Assembly (NCBI RefSeq): GCF_000242615.2
Contig: NZ_KI912268.1
Coordinates: forward strand, 1,770,551 to 1,834,550
Direction of reading: 5' to 3'
DNA: 64,000 bases
From: Holophaga foetida DSM 6591
Lineage (GTDB): Bacteria > Acidobacteriota > Holophagae > Holophagales > Holophagaceae
Under the pieces are notes generated by a model. The model ran no database searches and was not told where the DNA came from. It worked only from the letters and a program-made list of their open reading frames with translations. A program made the position numbers and the translations under genes. Of this stretch, positions 27,810-35,520 are shown one piece after another (within the stretch, counting starts at the first letter, position 1; the number at the start of each line of letters is the position of its first letter).

Positions 27810-28303
27810 TCAACACATCATTCCTGACCGACTCCCTGCTGTTTCGGAACCTGGACGAGACCGAGCGTGCCCAGGTTCTGATCATTGGTCAGGTCCACAC
27901 CTATCAGCCCGACGAAGTCATCTTCCGGGAAGGGGATCCTGGCGATGGCATGTTCATCGTCATAAAGGGCACCGTCCGAATCTCCCGACAGTCGGCCACC
28001 GGGGAAGAGGCGCTGGCGGTGCTGGAGCCCAACGCCTTCTTCGGCGAAATGGCCCTCATCGACTACATGCCTCGGGCCGCCAGCGCCATCGCCAACGAGA
28101 CCTGCGACCTGTTCTTCATCCCCCTCAAGGATCTCCGGGCCCTCATCGAAACCCACCACCAGATCGCCCTCAAGGTCCTTTTCGCCCTCTGCGAAGTCCT
28201 GACCCAGCGACTGAGGGAAACCAACGACCGCTACATGAGCATCTTCACCATCGCCCAATGGGGGGGCGGTGGTCTCTCCAACCAGCTCATTCCACTCCCC
28301 TGA
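27806..28303 (+). CDS. Cyclic-nucleotide-binding domain protein
   Basis: A 165-residue protein made of a single cyclic-nucleotide-binding domain: a helix, the beta-roll with FREGDPGDGMFIVIKGTVRI, and the phosphate-binding cassette FFGEMALIDYMPRAAS (GEMALI...RAA), followed by two helices. No DNA-binding helix-turn-helix follows, so it is not a complete CRP-type regulator. It begins with TTG at 27806 overlapping the ribB stop, and thioredoxin follows 16 bases after its end. The ligand (cAMP or other) is not determined. Confidence 0.88.
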   Translation: MINTSFLTDSLLFRNLDETERAQVLIIGQVHTYQPDEVIFREGDPGDGMFIVIKGTVRISRQSATGEEALAVLEPNAFFGEMALIDYMPRAASAIANETCDLFFIPLKDLRALIETHHQIALKVLFALCEVLTQRLRETNDRYMSIFTIAQWGGGGLSNQLIPLP

Positions 28304-28319
28304 ATCATTGAGGTATCCC

Positions 28320-28640
28320 ATGTCTGATCTCGTCAAACACATCTCTGACGCCGAGTTCCCCGCTGAGATTGCCCAGGGTGTGACCCTGGTGGACTTCTGG
28401 GCCCCCTGGTGCGGCCCCTGCCGCCAGATCGCGCCCTTCCTGGATGAACTGGCCTCTGAATTCCAGGGCAAGGCCAGGATCGTCAAGATCAACGTGGACG
28501 ACAACCCCGGGGTGGCGAGCCAGTACGGCATCCAGTCCATCCCCACCCTGCTCCTCTTCAAGAACGGCGAGAAGGTCAACCAGAAGGTCGGCGGCCAGCC
28601 CAAGGCCAACCTCAAGGCCCTGATCGAGTCGGCGCTGTAG
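28320..28640 (+). CDS. trxA: Thioredoxin
   Basis: A 106-residue thioredoxin with the active site WCGPC in VTLVDFWAPWCGPCRQIAPFL, the cis-proline segment SIPTLLLFKNGE and the standard one-domain length. It reduces protein disulfides with thioredoxin reductase, which is not in the window. ATG at 28320 gives the normal N-terminus. The gene ends 10 bases before a strong nested terminator palindrome shared with convergent lysS. Confidence 0.97.
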   Translation: MSDLVKHISDAEFPAEIAQGVTLVDFWAPWCGPCRQIAPFLDELASEFQGKARIVKINVDDNPGVASQYGIQSIPTLLLFKNGEKVNQKVGGQPKANLKALIESAL

Positions 28641-28650
28641 GAAAAAACCT

Positions 28651-28754
28651 GGCTCACGCGGAGACGCGGAGAGCGCGGAGAAAGAGAAAACCCCCGGGAC
28701 CATCCGGGGGTTTTTCTTGTTTAACTCCGCGCCCTCCGCGTCTCCGCGTGAGCC
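28651..28754. terminator. Nested bidirectional terminator palindrome between trxA and lysS
   Basis: The outer arms (28651-28680 and 28725-28754) pair over 30 bases with one mismatch and consist of repeated CGCGGAG-type units. Inside lies a hairpin with arms AAAACCCCCGG and CCGGGGGTTTT (28687-28697, 28704-28714) followed by TTTTT, which works as an intrinsic terminator in both directions. The genes on either side converge. The outer arms belong to the same low-complexity class as those near 45000 and 57380. Confidence 0.85.
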
Positions 28755-28760
28755 CTCTTT

Positions 28761-30305
28761 TTATTCCGCAGCCTCGCGCGAGACCTGCTCGGCCACGCCG
28801 GGCTTGATGGGGCGCATGGCCGGGAAGAGGATGACGTCGCGGATGCTCTGATTGTTGGTCATGAGCATGACGGTACGATCGATGCCTACCCCCAGGCCGC
28901 CGCAGGGGGGGAAGCCGTGCTCCAGGGAGTCGATGAAGTCCTGGTCCAGCATCATGGCCTCGTCGTTGCCAGCCTCCCGCTCGGCGATCTGGGCCTGGAA
29001 GCGCTCCAACTGAACGATGGGATCGTTGAGCTCGGAGTAGGCATTGGAAAGTTCCATGCCTGCGACGAAGAGTTCGAAGCGATCTACGAAGCCCGGCTGG
29101 TCCGGCAGTTCCTTGGTGAGGGGGCTCATCTCCACGGGGTAGTCCGTGATGAAGGTGGGCTGGATCAGCTGTTTCTCGGCGTAGTGCTCGAAGAGGTCGC
29201 CCAGGAGGTGGCCCGGCAGCTTGCGGTCCAGGTCCTCGACATGGGCCTCCTTGGCCAGCTTGACGATCTCGGCGGGATCCTCCAGGCGGGCCCGGTCGAT
29301 GTTTCCGTACTGGGCGATGGCGTCCTTGAGGGGCAGGCGGCGGAAGGGCACAGCATAGCTGATCATGCGGGGGCTGCCGTCCTCGAGCTCACCGTAGGGA
29401 AGCTCCTCGGCCCCCATGACCTCCTTGGCGAGGGTGTTGAAGAGGTTCTCGGTCAGGCGCATCACATCGCGCAGGTCGTCCCCGGCGGCGTAGCTCTCCA
29501 TCATGGTGAACTCGGGGTTGTGGCGCTGGCTGATGCCTTCGTTACGGAAGCTGCGGTTGACCTCGAAGACCCGCTCGAAGCCGCCCACGATGAGGCGCTT
29601 GAGGTAGAGTTCCGGGGCGATGCGCAGGTAGAGGTCGATATCCAGGGCGTTGTGATGGGTCACGAAGGGCCGGGCCGTGGCCCCGCCGGGGATGGGCTGC
29701 ATCATGGGGGTCTCGACCTCCAGGAAGCCCTGGGAGACCATGTAGCTGCGAAGGGTGGCCAGAATGCGGCTGCGCTTCTGGAAGGTGTCCATGACCTCAG
29801 CGTTGGTGGCCAGGTCCAGGTAGCGCTGACGGATGCGCTGCTCCTTGTCCTGGAGGCCGTGCCACTTCTCTGGCAGGGGCAGCAGGGCCTTGGTGAGGAA
29901 CTGGATATCCTGGGCCCGGACGCTCAGTTCACCGGTCTTGGTGCGCATGAGGGAGCCGGTGACGCTGATGAAGTCCCCGAGATCGAAGAGCTTGAGGGCA
30001 TCCCAGAAGCGGGCGTCCGCCTCATCCAGGTCGTTCTTCTTGAAGTAGACCTGGAGCCTCTGCCCCCCCTCAGCGATGTGGGCGAAGACACTCTTGCCCA
30101 TCTCCCGGATGGCCAGGATGCGCCCCATGACGCTCAATACCTGGGGCTCAGCCTCCAACTGCTCAGGGGTCCGATCGCCAAACTCCGCCACCACCTGGGG
30201 GACCCCGTGGGTCCGCTTCGCCTTGGCGGGATAGGGATCGAACCCAAGCGCCTTCAGCTTTTCCAGCTTTTCAATGCGGACTTGGCGGTACTGATTGGAC
30301 TCCAT
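28761..30305 (-). CDS. lysS: Lysyl-tRNA synthetase, class II
   Basis: A 514-residue class II synthetase that charges tRNA-Lys. An N-terminal OB-fold anticodon-binding domain (about 55-150) is followed by the catalytic core: motif 1 around FLEVETPMMQPIPGGATARPF, motif 2 FRNEGISQRHNPEFTMMESY and motif 3 GLGVGIDRTVMLMTN. ATG at 30305 gives the family N-terminus (MESNQYRQVRIEKLEKLKALG) with GGAGAG just upstream. It is convergent with trxA. Confidence 0.97.
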   Translation of the reverse strand: MESNQYRQVRIEKLEKLKALGFDPYPAKAKRTHGVPQVVAEFGDRTPEQLEAEPQVLSVMGRILAIREMGKSVFAHIAEGGQRLQVYFKKNDLDEADARFWDALKLFDLGDFISVTGSLMRTKTGELSVRAQDIQFLTKALLPLPEKWHGLQDKEQRIRQRYLDLATNAEVMDTFQKRSRILATLRSYMVSQGFLEVETPMMQPIPGGATARPFVTHHNALDIDLYLRIAPELYLKRLIVGGFERVFEVNRSFRNEGISQRHNPEFTMMESYAAGDDLRDVMRLTENLFNTLAKEVMGAEELPYGELEDGSPRMISYAVPFRRLPLKDAIAQYGNIDRARLEDPAEIVKLAKEAHVEDLDRKLPGHLLGDLFEHYAEKQLIQPTFITDYPVEMSPLTKELPDQPGFVDRFELFVAGMELSNAYSELNDPIVQLERFQAQIAEREAGNDEAMMLDQDFIDSLEHGFPPCGGLGVGIDRTVMLMTNNQSIRDVILFPAMRPIKPGVAEQVSREAAE

Positions 30306-30368
30306 GGGCTCTCCAGCGAGGCGAATGCCGCGAATCCAACAGTCTACCAAGAGGAGAGCGAATGACGC

Positions 30369-31253
30369 TCATTCCTTCCTGGAGACATAGTCCTGGAGGA
30401 TGGCCACCAGGACGTCTCCGATGCGGTCCAGGCTCTCTCCCGTATTGGCTCCGATGTGAGGGGTGAGGTAGACATTCGGCGCCTTCAGGATCGGGGAGTC
30501 CGGCTGCGGGGGCTCCGTGGAATAGACATCCGTGCAATATGCGCGGAGCTTCCCGGTTCCCAGGGCGTCTGCCAGATCCTGCTCCACCACGCATTGACTG
30601 CGGGCCGTATTGATGAGGATGGCCCCGTCCTTCATGCGCGCCAGGACCCTGGCCTGGATGAACCCACGGGTGCCCGGTGTGGGCGGCAGGTGGATGCTCA
30701 CCACATCGCATTGGGATAGCAGTTCGTCCAGGCTTCGGGCGAGGGGGACCAGAGGGTGCTCGCAGAGATTGGGGTCGTAGCCCAGGACGCTCATCCCAAA
30801 GGCCAAGGCCCGGCGTGCGACTTCGGTGGCGACATTGCCCACCCCCAGAAGCCCGAGGGTCTTCCCGTAGAGCTCGGTCCGCAGGAGTTCCTTCTTGGGG
30901 AAGCGCCCTTCCCGCATGGCATTGTGGGCCTCAACCAGCCGGGTTGTGACCGCCAGCATGAAGGCCATCGTCAGTTCGGCAACCGCAATGCTGGAGGCCT
31001 TCGGCGTGTTCAGCACCTGGATGTGCCTCGCTTCGCAGGCCCTGAGATCGATGTTGTCGATACCGACTCCGCCCCGGAGCACAAGGCGGAGCCCGGGGGC
31101 CCGCGCGAGCAGAGCCTCATTCACCCGGGTCCGCGATCGCACCACCAGCACCTCGGCGTCTCCAAGCTCCCCGAGATCCTCGCTCAGCTCCCCAAAGGCC
31201 GCCAGGCGGGCGGGAAGCTCGGGGGTGAAAGGGTCAGCGAGCAGGATCTTCAT
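30369..31253 (-). CDS. D-2-hydroxyacid dehydrogenase (SerA-like, short form)
   Basis: A 294-residue NAD-dependent 2-hydroxyacid dehydrogenase. It has the substrate-binding VLRGGVGIDNID, the Rossmann GLLGVGNVATEVARRA (GxGxxx with the acidic YDP end), NTARSQCVVEQDLADAL and the catalytic HIGANT. It lacks the C-terminal ACT regulatory domain of full SerA, so it resembles the short phosphoglycerate dehydrogenases of anaerobes. 3-Phosphoglycerate is the likely substrate because DUF1015 genes often neighbour serA, but another hydroxyacid is possible. ATG at 31253 was used; a hairpin-rich 87-base leader separates it from the DUF1015 gene. Confidence 0.85.
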   Translation of the reverse strand: MKILLADPFTPELPARLAAFGELSEDLGELGDAEVLVVRSRTRVNEALLARAPGLRLVLRGGVGIDNIDLRACEARHIQVLNTPKASSIAVAELTMAFMLAVTTRLVEAHNAMREGRFPKKELLRTELYGKTLGLLGVGNVATEVARRALAFGMSVLGYDPNLCEHPLVPLARSLDELLSQCDVVSIHLPPTPGTRGFIQARVLARMKDGAILINTARSQCVVEQDLADALGTGKLRAYCTDVYSTEPPQPDSPILKAPNVYLTPHIGANTGESLDRIGDVLVAILQDYVSRKE

Positions 31254-31269
31254 GGCACCCTCCAGACGC

Positions 31270-31304
31270 CTCAGGGGCGTGCCCTGAGAGCAGGACACGC
31301 CCCT
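31270..31304 (-). promoter_or_regulatory. Two overlapping, mutually exclusive hairpins before the SerA-like gene
   Basis: AGGGGCGTG (31273-31281) pairs perfectly with CACGCCCCT (31296-31304). The left arm is also part of a second hairpin, CTCAGGG (31270-31276) with CCCTGAG (31283-31289). Only one can form at a time. This lies in the 87 bases between the DUF1015 stop and the SerA-like start. No T-run follows, so control of translation or RNA processing is more likely than classic attenuation. Confidence 0.45.
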
Positions 31305-31340
31305 AAGATGCTCCCCCTTCGGGAGAGTGCCAGACTTTGA

Positions 31341-32579
31341 TCAGTCTTCGTAAAGCCTCAGCAGCAGGCCGGAACGGAGCTTGGGCTCGAACCAGGTGGA
31401 CTTGGGGGGCATGATCTGGCCAGCATCCGCCACGGACATGAGCTGCTCGATGGAGGTGGGATAGAGGGAGAAGGCCACGGCCGCACCCTCGTTGACCCGC
31501 CGTTCCAGTTCCCCCATGCCCCGGATGCCGCCCACGAAATCGATGCGGGAGTCGGTGCGGGGGTCGGTGATGCCCAGGATGGGCCCCAGGAGGTTGTCCT
31601 GGAGGATGCTCACGTCGAGGCCCCTGATGGGGTCCGTGGCGGGGAAGCTGCCCACCTTGGCCTCCAGGCGGTACCACTTGCCGCCCAGGTACATTCCGAA
31701 GGTCCGGGGATCCTCGGGCTTGGAACGCCGCGTTTCGGAGACATTGAAGACCTGGGCCACCTTGGCCAGGAAGGCTTCTGGGGTGAGGCCGTTGAGGTCC
31801 TTCACGATCCGGTTGTAATCCATGATCCGGAGCTGATCGTGTGGGAAGACGACGGCCATGAAGCTTTCGAAGGGCTCTGCGCCTGTGGCCCCGGCGGTTA
31901 TGAGCCGCTTGGCCTGGCTGTAGCGAATGGCGGCGGCGGTGCGGTGGTGTCCGTCTGCGATATATAAATTATCAATACCATCAAAAAGATGGGACAGGGC
32001 GTAGATCACGGTCTCGTCCGAGATGCACCAGACGGTGTGCCCGATGCCATCGGCAGTCACGATGTCGTAAAGCGGGGCGGTATCCCGCACCTTGTCCACG
32101 ATGCCATCGATGTAGGGGACTGACCGGTAGGTCAGGAAGACAGGTTCGGCGTTGGCGTTTTGCTCCGTGACGTGGCGGGTGCGATCGTCTTCCTTGTCCT
32201 TGCGGGTGAGTTCGTGCTTCTTGATGAAGCCATCCTCGTATTCCTTCACAGAACAGAGAGCCACCAGACCCGTCTGCACGTGATCGTCCGCCTTCTGCTG
32301 GTAGACGTAGAGGCAAGGCTTGTCTTCATGAATCAGGGTGCCCTCGGTGATGAACCGGTGCAGGTTCTCGGCCCCCTTGGCGTAGACGGCATCGCTATGC
32401 TCGTCGACCCCTTCGGGCAGATCCACCTCCGGGCGGCCCACCCGAAGGAAGGAAAAGGGATTGCCGGCGGACAGCTGTCGGGCCTCCTGGGTATTGATGA
32501 CATCGTAGGGCACTGAAGCGACCTTGGCGGCGAGACCCATTTTGGGGCGATAGGCCCTGAAAGGCTTGATCTGCGACAT
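31341..32579 (-). CDS. DUF1015 family protein
   Basis: A 412-residue DUF1015 protein beginning MSQIKPFRAYRPK with the family PYDVI and PFSFLRV motifs. A conserved IADGHHRTAAAIRY stretch at about residues 208-221 resembles the GHxR loop of ParB/SerK-like kinases; the family is often encoded next to serA or serC, so a role around serine/phosphoserine has been suggested, but this is inference and no activity is proven. The codons for residues just before this motif (31959-31991) are unusually AT-rich for this gene. It lies upstream of the SerA-like gene on the same strand. Confidence 0.85.
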   Translation of the reverse strand: MSQIKPFRAYRPKMGLAAKVASVPYDVINTQEARQLSAGNPFSFLRVGRPEVDLPEGVDEHSDAVYAKGAENLHRFITEGTLIHEDKPCLYVYQQKADDHVQTGLVALCSVKEYEDGFIKKHELTRKDKEDDRTRHVTEQNANAEPVFLTYRSVPYIDGIVDKVRDTAPLYDIVTADGIGHTVWCISDETVIYALSHLFDGIDNLYIADGHHRTAAAIRYSQAKRLITAGATGAEPFESFMAVVFPHDQLRIMDYNRIVKDLNGLTPEAFLAKVAQVFNVSETRRSKPEDPRTFGMYLGGKWYRLEAKVGSFPATDPIRGLDVSILQDNLLGPILGITDPRTDSRIDFVGGIRGMGELERRVNEGAAVAFSLYPTSIEQLMSVADAGQIMPPKSTWFEPKLRSGLLLRLYED

Positions 32580-32680
32580 ACATCCCTTCCATCAGAGAAC
32601 GTAAAGGTTGAGCCCCGACAGGGCGATAGAGGAATCTTCGGGCATTGTCCACCAGACCCCCCCGTATGGGAAGCAGGGTT

Positions 32681-33391
32681 TCAGTTCCCGGAAGCCCAGG
32701 GATCTCTTTTTTCTGGTTCCGGGGCCATCTTCTGCGTGTCCTGGAGGAGTGCGGCATTCATGAGGATCTCGGGTATGGGAAGTTCGATGCTGGATCCCAC
32801 CCGGCAGGTATCCACGAACTCCACTTCAGGCTTCGGCCAGCAGAGGATCTGGTAGGCAGCCTCCAGCCCCTCGAATTCCGCGCAGGTCGCGTGGACGAGC
32901 TTGCCCCCCCGCACGTAGAGCACGCCGATGCGCCCTTCGCACTTCACGGTGAGGGTCGAGGTCTTGAGCTCCCAGTTCATGAGCTGGAGCAGGCTCCCGA
33001 TATTGAGCCCCCGGACCTTACCCTCGGCTTCCCGCTCTCCCAAGCCGCGGATCTCCTCCATCAGGGAGGACAGCCGCACAGGCTTGGAGAGCACTTTGAA
33101 AGCCCCCAGTTCCCTGGCCCGGTCGAAGGAAAGCCCCTCCGGCAGGGAGGTCAAGACGATGATGGGAACGGAAGGATAGCGGGCATGGACCTCGGCGATG
33201 AGGCCGAAGCCATCCAGAATCGGCATCTGGAGATCCGTCACCAGGACATCCACGGATTCCCGGCGCATCGATTCCAGCGCCTTTCGGCCATTCTCGGCTC
33301 CCAGGAGCCGCCACCCCTGAAGCCCCCGGAGACCGGTCTGGTAGAAGCGCAGAGTGGTGGCTTCGTCCTCCACCAGCAGAACGGTCTTCAT
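32681..33391 (-). CDS. Response regulator with receiver and DUF4388 domains
   Basis: A 236-residue protein. The receiver (about 1-120) has VLLVEDEATT, the phosphorylated Asp in VLVTDLQMPILDGF and the Lys in KVLSKPVRLS. A DUF4388 domain follows (about 125-215): VRGLNIGSLLQLMNWELKTSTLTV, GRIGVLYVRGGKLVHATCAEFEGLEAAYQIL. Such proteins have no DNA-binding output and probably act through protein contact. It shares a 4-base overlap with the upstream GH113-like gene (33388-33391), an unusual pairing. The second DUF4388 protein of the window is at 25636. Confidence 0.88.
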   Translation of the reverse strand: MKTVLLVEDEATTLRFYQTGLRGLQGWRLLGAENGRKALESMRRESVDVLVTDLQMPILDGFGLIAEVHARYPSVPIIVLTSLPEGLSFDRARELGAFKVLSKPVRLSSLMEEIRGLGEREAEGKVRGLNIGSLLQLMNWELKTSTLTVKCEGRIGVLYVRGGKLVHATCAEFEGLEAAYQILCWPKPEVEFVDTCRVGSSIELPIPEILMNAALLQDTQKMAPEPEKRDPWASGN

Positions 33392-34668
33392 GAACGCCCC
33401 TCCCGTCCCTTGGGGATCTTGTGCTTGGGCGCAGGCTCGGTGGCCAGGGTGGCCTGGGCCTGACGGGCATCCTCCGGGTGGCTCCGCTCCCAGTCAACGA
33501 CCCAGGCGGGCAGCACCGCATCCTCGTAGTCCCGGACCTTCCGGTGATGGCTCACCAGGGTCTGCACCATGGCCTCCTGAAGGTTCTCAGGCCTGGGGGG
33601 GATATGCCCTTCGAAAATGGGGAGGGCGAAATAGTTCTTCAGGGTCTGCTCCACGGGCTTGCCCCAGGGAGCGTAAGTGCGGTCCGCCATGCCACCGATG
33701 GGCTTCTGGTTCAGGTTCTCCCCGTAGAGGTAGTAGAAGACCGCCTCGCCATCACTCCAGTTGCGGAGCACATCAAGGGCTCCCTTCATCAGATGGTCCT
33801 GGAGCCCCGGGTCTGCGGGTTTGTCCGTGCGGAAATCCCAGGGACCCACATGGGCGTGGGCCACGCTGGGATAGCCGATCTCCGTGATCATGACGGGCTT
33901 GGGGCCCCTGGCGTCTTCGAAGCGCTTCGAGAGGGTCCTGGCCTTGTAGACGATCCACCACCAGGCGTTGCGGATCTGCTCCTCGCTGGGATAGTCGTCG
34001 AGCTTGGCAATGGGATCGTAGGTGTTCATGCCGATCACGTCCAGGCAGTCACCGAAGGCGAAGGTGTCGTGGCTGTCGAAGTTGACGCTGTAAGTGATCT
34101 TGCCCCGGAAGACCTTCCGGACCTCGGAAACCAGGTTCCGCCACTGATCCGGGAAGGGATGGGTGCTGCCCATCTCGGTGCCCACGCTGTACCACTCGAC
34201 GCCGCCCTCCTGGGCCAGGCGGGCCATCTCGACATTGAAGGCCGTGTAGTTCCGCCACCAGAGGTCCCAGTCCCGGGGCTTAATGTTGCCCCGCCACCAC
34301 GTGGCGTTGTCCGCTTCATCCCGGAGGTTGATGGTGGGGAAGAACATCATGCGGAGCCCCAGGCGCCGAGCCTGCTGAAAGGTCATCCGGAGGCTCCGCT
34401 CCGTGGGGCTGCTGGTGGGGTGACGCACCACCTCCACGCTGTCGTACCGCTCCATGCGGTAGATGGCCTGGAGGGTGACGCAGGTGGCACCGGAAGCGGC
34501 GATGCGCTCCAGTTCCTCCCGGTAGTCGTAGTCGGGCAGCCCGGCGTACAAGCCCAGGACCATGCCCCGGGGCTGAGGCACCAGACGATGCGTTTCCTTA
34601 TGGCGCAACACCCCCATTACCAGGGGCAGCACCAGCAGAGCGATGACGATCACGAGCTTTCGAAACAT
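33388..34668 (-). CDS. Membrane-anchored glycoside hydrolase, GH113-like
   Basis: A 426-residue protein with one N-terminal membrane or signal helix (FRKLVIVIALLVLPLVMGVL) and then a TIM-barrel hydrolase of the GH113/beta-mannanase type. The acid/base glutamate is expected in WYSVGTEMGST and the nucleophile in MITEIGYPS, both at the ends of barrel strands as in that family. It would act outside the cytoplasm on beta-mannan or a related glycan; the substrate is not certain. ATG at 34668 has GGAAGG upstream. It overlaps the receiver-DUF4388 gene by ATGA, so hydrolase and signalling protein are made together. Confidence 0.8.
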   Translation of the reverse strand: MFRKLVIVIALLVLPLVMGVLRHKETHRLVPQPRGMVLGLYAGLPDYDYREELERIAASGATCVTLQAIYRMERYDSVEVVRHPTSSPTERSLRMTFQQARRLGLRMMFFPTINLRDEADNATWWRGNIKPRDWDLWWRNYTAFNVEMARLAQEGGVEWYSVGTEMGSTHPFPDQWRNLVSEVRKVFRGKITYSVNFDSHDTFAFGDCLDVIGMNTYDPIAKLDDYPSEEQIRNAWWWIVYKARTLSKRFEDARGPKPVMITEIGYPSVAHAHVGPWDFRTDKPADPGLQDHLMKGALDVLRNWSDGEAVFYYLYGENLNQKPIGGMADRTYAPWGKPVEQTLKNYFALPIFEGHIPPRPENLQEAMVQTLVSHHRKVRDYEDAVLPAWVVDWERSHPEDARQAQATLATEPAPKHKIPKGREGRS

Positions 34669-34706
34669 TGGCCTTCCAGACCCTTCCACTCTATCGCGAG
34701 TGTCTC

Positions 34707-34930
34707 TATTTCAGGCGGGGCACACAGTGGTGCCCACGGGAACCAACCGAACATTCTGAAGCACTGCCGGGCACCACGAGACAGGGGTATGGGGGCATGT
34801 CAGTGCCCCCATAGGGGTGACAGAAAATGCACGCACTGCGTGCATTTTCGCCAGAGGGGCCATGCCCCGATGGAAGGGTGCCCCGCTTGCATGGCGATTG
34901 CTCCGGATATTTCAAGGCGGGGCACACTGG
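34707..34930. repeat. Structured intergenic segment bounded by 23-base direct repeats
   Basis: Near-identical copies of TATTTCAGGCGGGGCACAC (34707-34730 and 34908-34930) flank about 180 bases. Inside are two perfect hairpins: TATGGGGGCA/TGCCCCCATA (34788-34813) and a 13-bp stem with a 1-base loop, GAAAATGCACGCA/TGCGTGCATTTTC (34823-34849). The motif GGGGCAC recurs several times in both orientations. It sits in the divergent region between the GH113-like gene and the YfiR-like gene. No known riboswitch class was recognised. Confidence 0.6.
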
Positions 34931-34961
34931 CGTCGATAGCCTCCTGAGAGGCCATCCCCTG

Positions 34962-35507
34962 ATGCGAGCGTCACCCCTCATCGCCCTCCCGGCAGCGGTC
35001 ACGCTGGGGGCGTTCTGTGCCTGGGGGGAGGCCCAGGCCCCAAGATCCCCGGAGTATCAGATCAAGACGCGCTATGTCACCACACTGGCGGAATACACCA
35101 CATGGCCTGCCTATGCCCTGCCGAAGAGCAAGGATGAGCCGATACGCCTCGGAATCCTGGGCACAGCCCCCTTCGAGCCCTTCGTGAAGGAGCTCGAAAC
35201 CAACTACCGAATCCATGGGTACCGGATCGAACTGGTTCTCCTCCGCCAGCCCAGCGAGGCCAGGAACTGCCATATCATCTTCATCTCCGCCTCAGAAAGC
35301 CACCGCCTGGCCGAAACGCTGGCGGTGTTGCGCGGCAAGCCTGTCTTGACCATCGGGGATACTCCCGGGTTTGCCCACAAGGGGGTGATGGTCAATCTCT
35401 TCCTCAGTCAGAACCGTGTTCTCTTCGAAATCAATCAGAACGCCCTCAAGACCAGCGCCATGGAGATGAGCTCCCATGTCCTCAAGCTGGCCCGGATCGT
35501 GGAATAG
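34962..35507 (+). CDS. YfiR-like (DUF4154) periplasmic protein
   Basis: A 181-residue secreted protein with a signal peptide (about 1-22) and the YfiR/DUF4154 domain: YQIKTRYVTTLAEYTTWPAYAL, IRLGILGTAPF, CHIIFISASE, PVLTIGDTPGFAHKGVMVNLF and FEINQNALKTSAMEMSSHVLKLARIV. In Pseudomonas, YfiR binds and represses the CHASE8-containing YfiN in the periplasm. Here the next gene, 13 bases away, encodes a CHASE8-type hybrid kinase, so the same sensor pairing is likely. The conserved YfiR cysteines for redox control are reduced here: only one (in ARNCHIIF) is present in the mature part. Confidence 0.88.
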   Translation: MRASPLIALPAAVTLGAFCAWGEAQAPRSPEYQIKTRYVTTLAEYTTWPAYALPKSKDEPIRLGILGTAPFEPFVKELETNYRIHGYRIELVLLRQPSEARNCHIIFISASESHRLAETLAVLRGKPVLTIGDTPGFAHKGVMVNLFLSQNRVLFEINQNALKTSAMEMSSHVLKLARIVE

Positions 35508-35520
35508 CCTGGAGGCATGC

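Noticed and set aside
34788..34849. Known riboswitch or attenuator before the YfiR-like gene
   Set aside because: The hairpins do not match the c-di-GMP, cobalamin or other classes I could recall, and there is no terminator-like T-run.
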